64,000 nucleotides of DNA from Vibrio sp. YMD68 (GTDB lineage Bacteria; Pseudomonadota; Gammaproteobacteria; Enterobacterales; Vibrionaceae), in assembly GCF_029958905.1 (NCBI RefSeq), contig NZ_CP124614.1, forward strand, positions 124,001 through 188,000, read 5' to 3'. This document shows positions 62,010 to 64,000 of this stretch, piece after piece (the stretch's first letter is position 1; every line of letters begins with the position of its first letter). A model generated the notes under the pieces. That model was not told where the DNA came from, did not search any database, and was given only the letters and a program-made list of their open reading frames with translations. A program made the translations under genes and the position numbers.

Positions 62010-64000
62010 ATGCGCCCATCCATCGCTCGAGTTGCTCTGCCTGTTCCTCTGGATAAGCAATTTGATTATCTCATTCCAAATCATCTATTTCCGGTGATTG
62101 GTGGGCGAGTCAGTGTGCCTTTTGGCCCTCGAAGTCAGATCGGGATCGTGACGGCGATGGTGAGTGAATCTGAGTTTGAAATATCGAAGCTTAAACCCAT
62201 TTACAAAGTGTTGGATTCAGAACCTGTCTGGCCAGAAAAACTGTATGGTTTACTTCATTGGTGCAGTCAGTTCTACCAATACCCGCTTGGCGATACCTTT
62301 GCAAACGCCTTGCCCAGCGCTCTTAAAAAAGGCAAACCAGCCGACTTTACGGCCCAAGTAGAATGGCAGTTAACCCCAGCAGGTAAAGATCAGTTGATGC
62401 AGGGATTTGGTCGAGCCGTAAAGCAAGCCACGGTAATGAAGATGCTCGAGCATGGGCCGTTATCTCATCAGTCCTTTATTGACCAAGATATTACCAGCAG
62501 TGTTTTAAAAACGCTGCAAGATAAGGGATGGATCGAGAGCCACGAGATCAAACCCAAACAGAAGCCATGGCCGCGAGACGTAGAAGCGAACGTTGATAAG
62601 CCCAAACTCAACGAAGAGCAGGCGATAGCGATTGCAACGGTGAACAACAATCCGGGTTTTGGCTGTTATTTACTGGAAGGCGTGACGGGTTCGGGTAAAA
62701 CCGAGGTTTATCTGAACATGATCAAACCAGTCCTAGAGAAAAAACGCCAGGCACTTGTGTTGGTGCCTGAAATCGGGCTGACGCCACAGACCATTAATCG
62801 TTTTAAAAAGCGATTTAATGTCCCAGTGGCGGTGATGCACTCTGGACTCAATGACACTGAGCGACTCAATGCCTGGTTATCCGCGCGTGATAATATCGCG
62901 GGCATCATTATTGGCACTCGTTCTGCGCTGCTCACCCCCTTTGCTGATCTCGGCATTATCATTGTGGATGAAGAGCATGACGGATCTTATAAGCAGCAAG
63001 ACTCGTTAAGATACCATGCTCGTGATGTTGCGGTAATGCGAGCTAATAAAGAACAAATACCCATCATACTGGGTTCTGCGACTCCTGCATTTGAAACACT
63101 GCACAATGCTCAAACTGGCAAGTACCACCACTTAACACTCACCCAAAGAGCCGGTGTCGCTAAGCCTGCTACGCACAGCGTGTTAGATATTAAAGGGTTG
63201 TATCTCGAAGGTGGATTGTCAGCGCCATTGATCGCTCAAATGAGACGCCACTTGAACGCGGGCAACCAGGTGATGCTGTTTCTCAATCGTCGTGGATTCT
63301 CTCCGGCTTTAATGTGCCATGAATGTGGCTGGATTGCAGAGTGTCAACGTTGTGATGCTTATTACACCTTCCATCAACATAGCCGAGAAGTGCGTTGCCA
63401 CCATTGCGGATCTCAGCAAGCGGTGATTCATCAATGCCATGGATGTGGTTCAACCAACTTAGTGACCGTTGGTGTCGGGACCGAGCAGTTAGAAAGCCAG
63501 CTCCTGGAATTGTTTCCCGAATTCAAAACCGTACGAATCGATCGAGACAGCACACGCCGAAAAGGCAGTTTAGAGAGCGCATTGGAATCCATTCGTCGTG
63601 GTGAGTATCAAATCTTAATTGGCACGCAGATGCTGGCCAAAGGGCATCACTTTCCGGATGTGACCTTAGTGGCGCTATTGGATGTGGATGGATCTTTGTA
63701 CAGCAGCGATTTTCGAGCATCGGAACGGCTGGCTCAGTTATTCATTCAGGTTGCCGGGCGTGCTGGAAGAGCAAGTAAGCCCGGTGAAGTGATCTTACAA
63801 AGCCATCACCCCGAGCACGCATTACTGCAAGCTTTACTCCATCAAAGCTATGGGCACTTCGCGAAAACCGCGCTTCAAGAGCGCAAGTTGGCGCAACTTC
63901 CTCCCTACAGTTATTTAACCCTATTTAGAGCGGAAGCGAATGATAATCAGCTTGTCGAAGACTTTCTTCGTCAAGTTCGTCATACACTCGAAGCGCATCC
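62010..64000 (+). CDS. priA: primosomal protein N' (replication restart helicase PriA), 3' end outside window
   Basis: DNA helicase that recognises stalled forks and loads the primosome. 663 codons are present and open to the window edge; about 70 residues should be missing (E. coli PriA has 732). The N-terminal 3'-end binding domain (about 1-100) starts RPSIARVALPVPLDKQFDYL. Walker A is LLEGVTGSGKTEVYL (about residue 225), Walker B is IIVVDEEHDGSYKQQ (DEEH box). Zinc-binding Cys pairs (CHECGW, CQRCD, CHHCG, CHGCG) lie near residues 435-490. The ATG at 62010 matches the family start. Confidence 0.97.
   Translation, partial: MRPSIARVALPVPLDKQFDYLIPNHLFPVIGGRVSVPFGPRSQIGIVTAMVSESEFEISKLKPIYKVLDSEPVWPEKLYGLLHWCSQFYQYPLGDTFANALPSALKKGKPADFTAQVEWQLTPAGKDQLMQGFGRAVKQATVMKMLEHGPLSHQSFIDQDITSSVLKTLQDKGWIESHEIKPKQKPWPRDVEANVDKPKLNEEQAIAIATVNNNPGFGCYLLEGVTGSGKTEVYLNMIKPVLEKKRQALVLVPEIGLTPQTINRFKKRFNVPVAVMHSGLNDTERLNAWLSARDNIAGIIIGTRSALLTPFADLGIIIVDEEHDGSYKQQDSLRYHARDVAVMRANKEQIPIILGSATPAFETLHNAQTGKYHHLTLTQRAGVAKPATHSVLDIKGLYLEGGLSAPLIAQMRRHLNAGNQVMLFLNRRGFSPALMCHECGWIAECQRCDAYYTFHQHSREVRCHHCGSQQAVIHQCHGCGSTNLVTVGVGTEQLESQLLELFPEFKTVRIDRDSTRRKGSLESALESIRRGEYQILIGTQMLAKGHHFPDVTLVALLDVDGSLYSSDFRASERLAQLFIQVAGRAGRASKPGEVILQSHHPEHALLQALLHQSYGHFAKTALQERKLAQLPPYSYLTLFRAEANDNQLVEDFLRQVRHTLEAH

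Overview
The window looks like chromosomal DNA of a Vibrio (Vibrionaceae, Gammaproteobacteria). The assignment rests on gene content and order: a KdkA/heptosyltransferase/coaD lipopolysaccharide-core block, lpxM, hldD, a large surface-polysaccharide locus, then pssA, murB-birA, groESL, glpX, zapB, the metF-metL-metB/metJ methionine block, a short malic enzyme, rpmE and priA. No rRNA, tRNA, CRISPR array or intact mobile element was seen.

Layout. (a) 1-7670: LPS core and lipid A genes: a GT25-like tail, an unknown glycosyltransferase, kdkA, two GT9 heptosyltransferases, coaD, a GT4 enzyme, lpxM and hldD. (b) 7841-25854: an AT-rich, nearly all plus-strand block with a Wzy-like polymerase, a nonulosonic-acid set (NeuA-PseG fusion, NeuB, KdnB-like oxidase, KdnA-like aminotransferase, SpsF-like cytidylyltransferase), a LIC12162-type transferase and a Wzx flippase. 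These are followed by a second sugar-acid set: 2-hydroxyacid dehydrogenase, HpcH/HpaI aldolase, KdsB-like cytidylyltransferase, acyltransferases, SDR enzymes, a HAD phosphatase and an unknown transferase. (c) 25959-29192: a CDP-6-deoxyhexose set (glucose-1-phosphate cytidylyltransferase, CDP-glucose 4,6-dehydratase, RmlC-like cupin, SDR reductase). (d) 29193-38410: late transferases and a diacetylbacillosamine initiation set (PglC-, PglD- and PglE-like plus a convergent PglF/CapD-like dehydratase), with a large unknown membrane protein. (e) 38480-39410: degraded IS3-family remnants in both orientations, then a short Wzz (39506-40246). (f) 40652-64000: housekeeping genes.

Working together, the locus reads as a Wzx/Wzy-dependent O-antigen or capsule cluster. 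No Wza/Wzc export genes are visible, which favours O-antigen. A PglC-type transferase would start the unit on undecaprenyl phosphate with a diNAc-bacillosamine-type sugar. GT4 and GT2 enzymes would add sugars, including a CDP-linked 6-deoxyhexose. One or two CMP-activated sugar acids would be added by the two large unassigned transferases. Wzx, Wzy and Wzz would then flip, polymerise and set chain length.

The most novel parts are two. The first is a KdnB/KdnA-like pair inside a NeuB locus, which suggests a terminally aminated nonulosonic acid. The second is the aldolase/2-hydroxyacid dehydrogenase/KdsB-like/HAD set, which has no pathway I recognise. Other oddities are a His-rich insertion in BirA, a ModF-like protein whose first ATPase domain lacks the Walker A lysine, a 16-bp-period repeat before zapB, and a heptamer repeat across the malic-enzyme stop codon.
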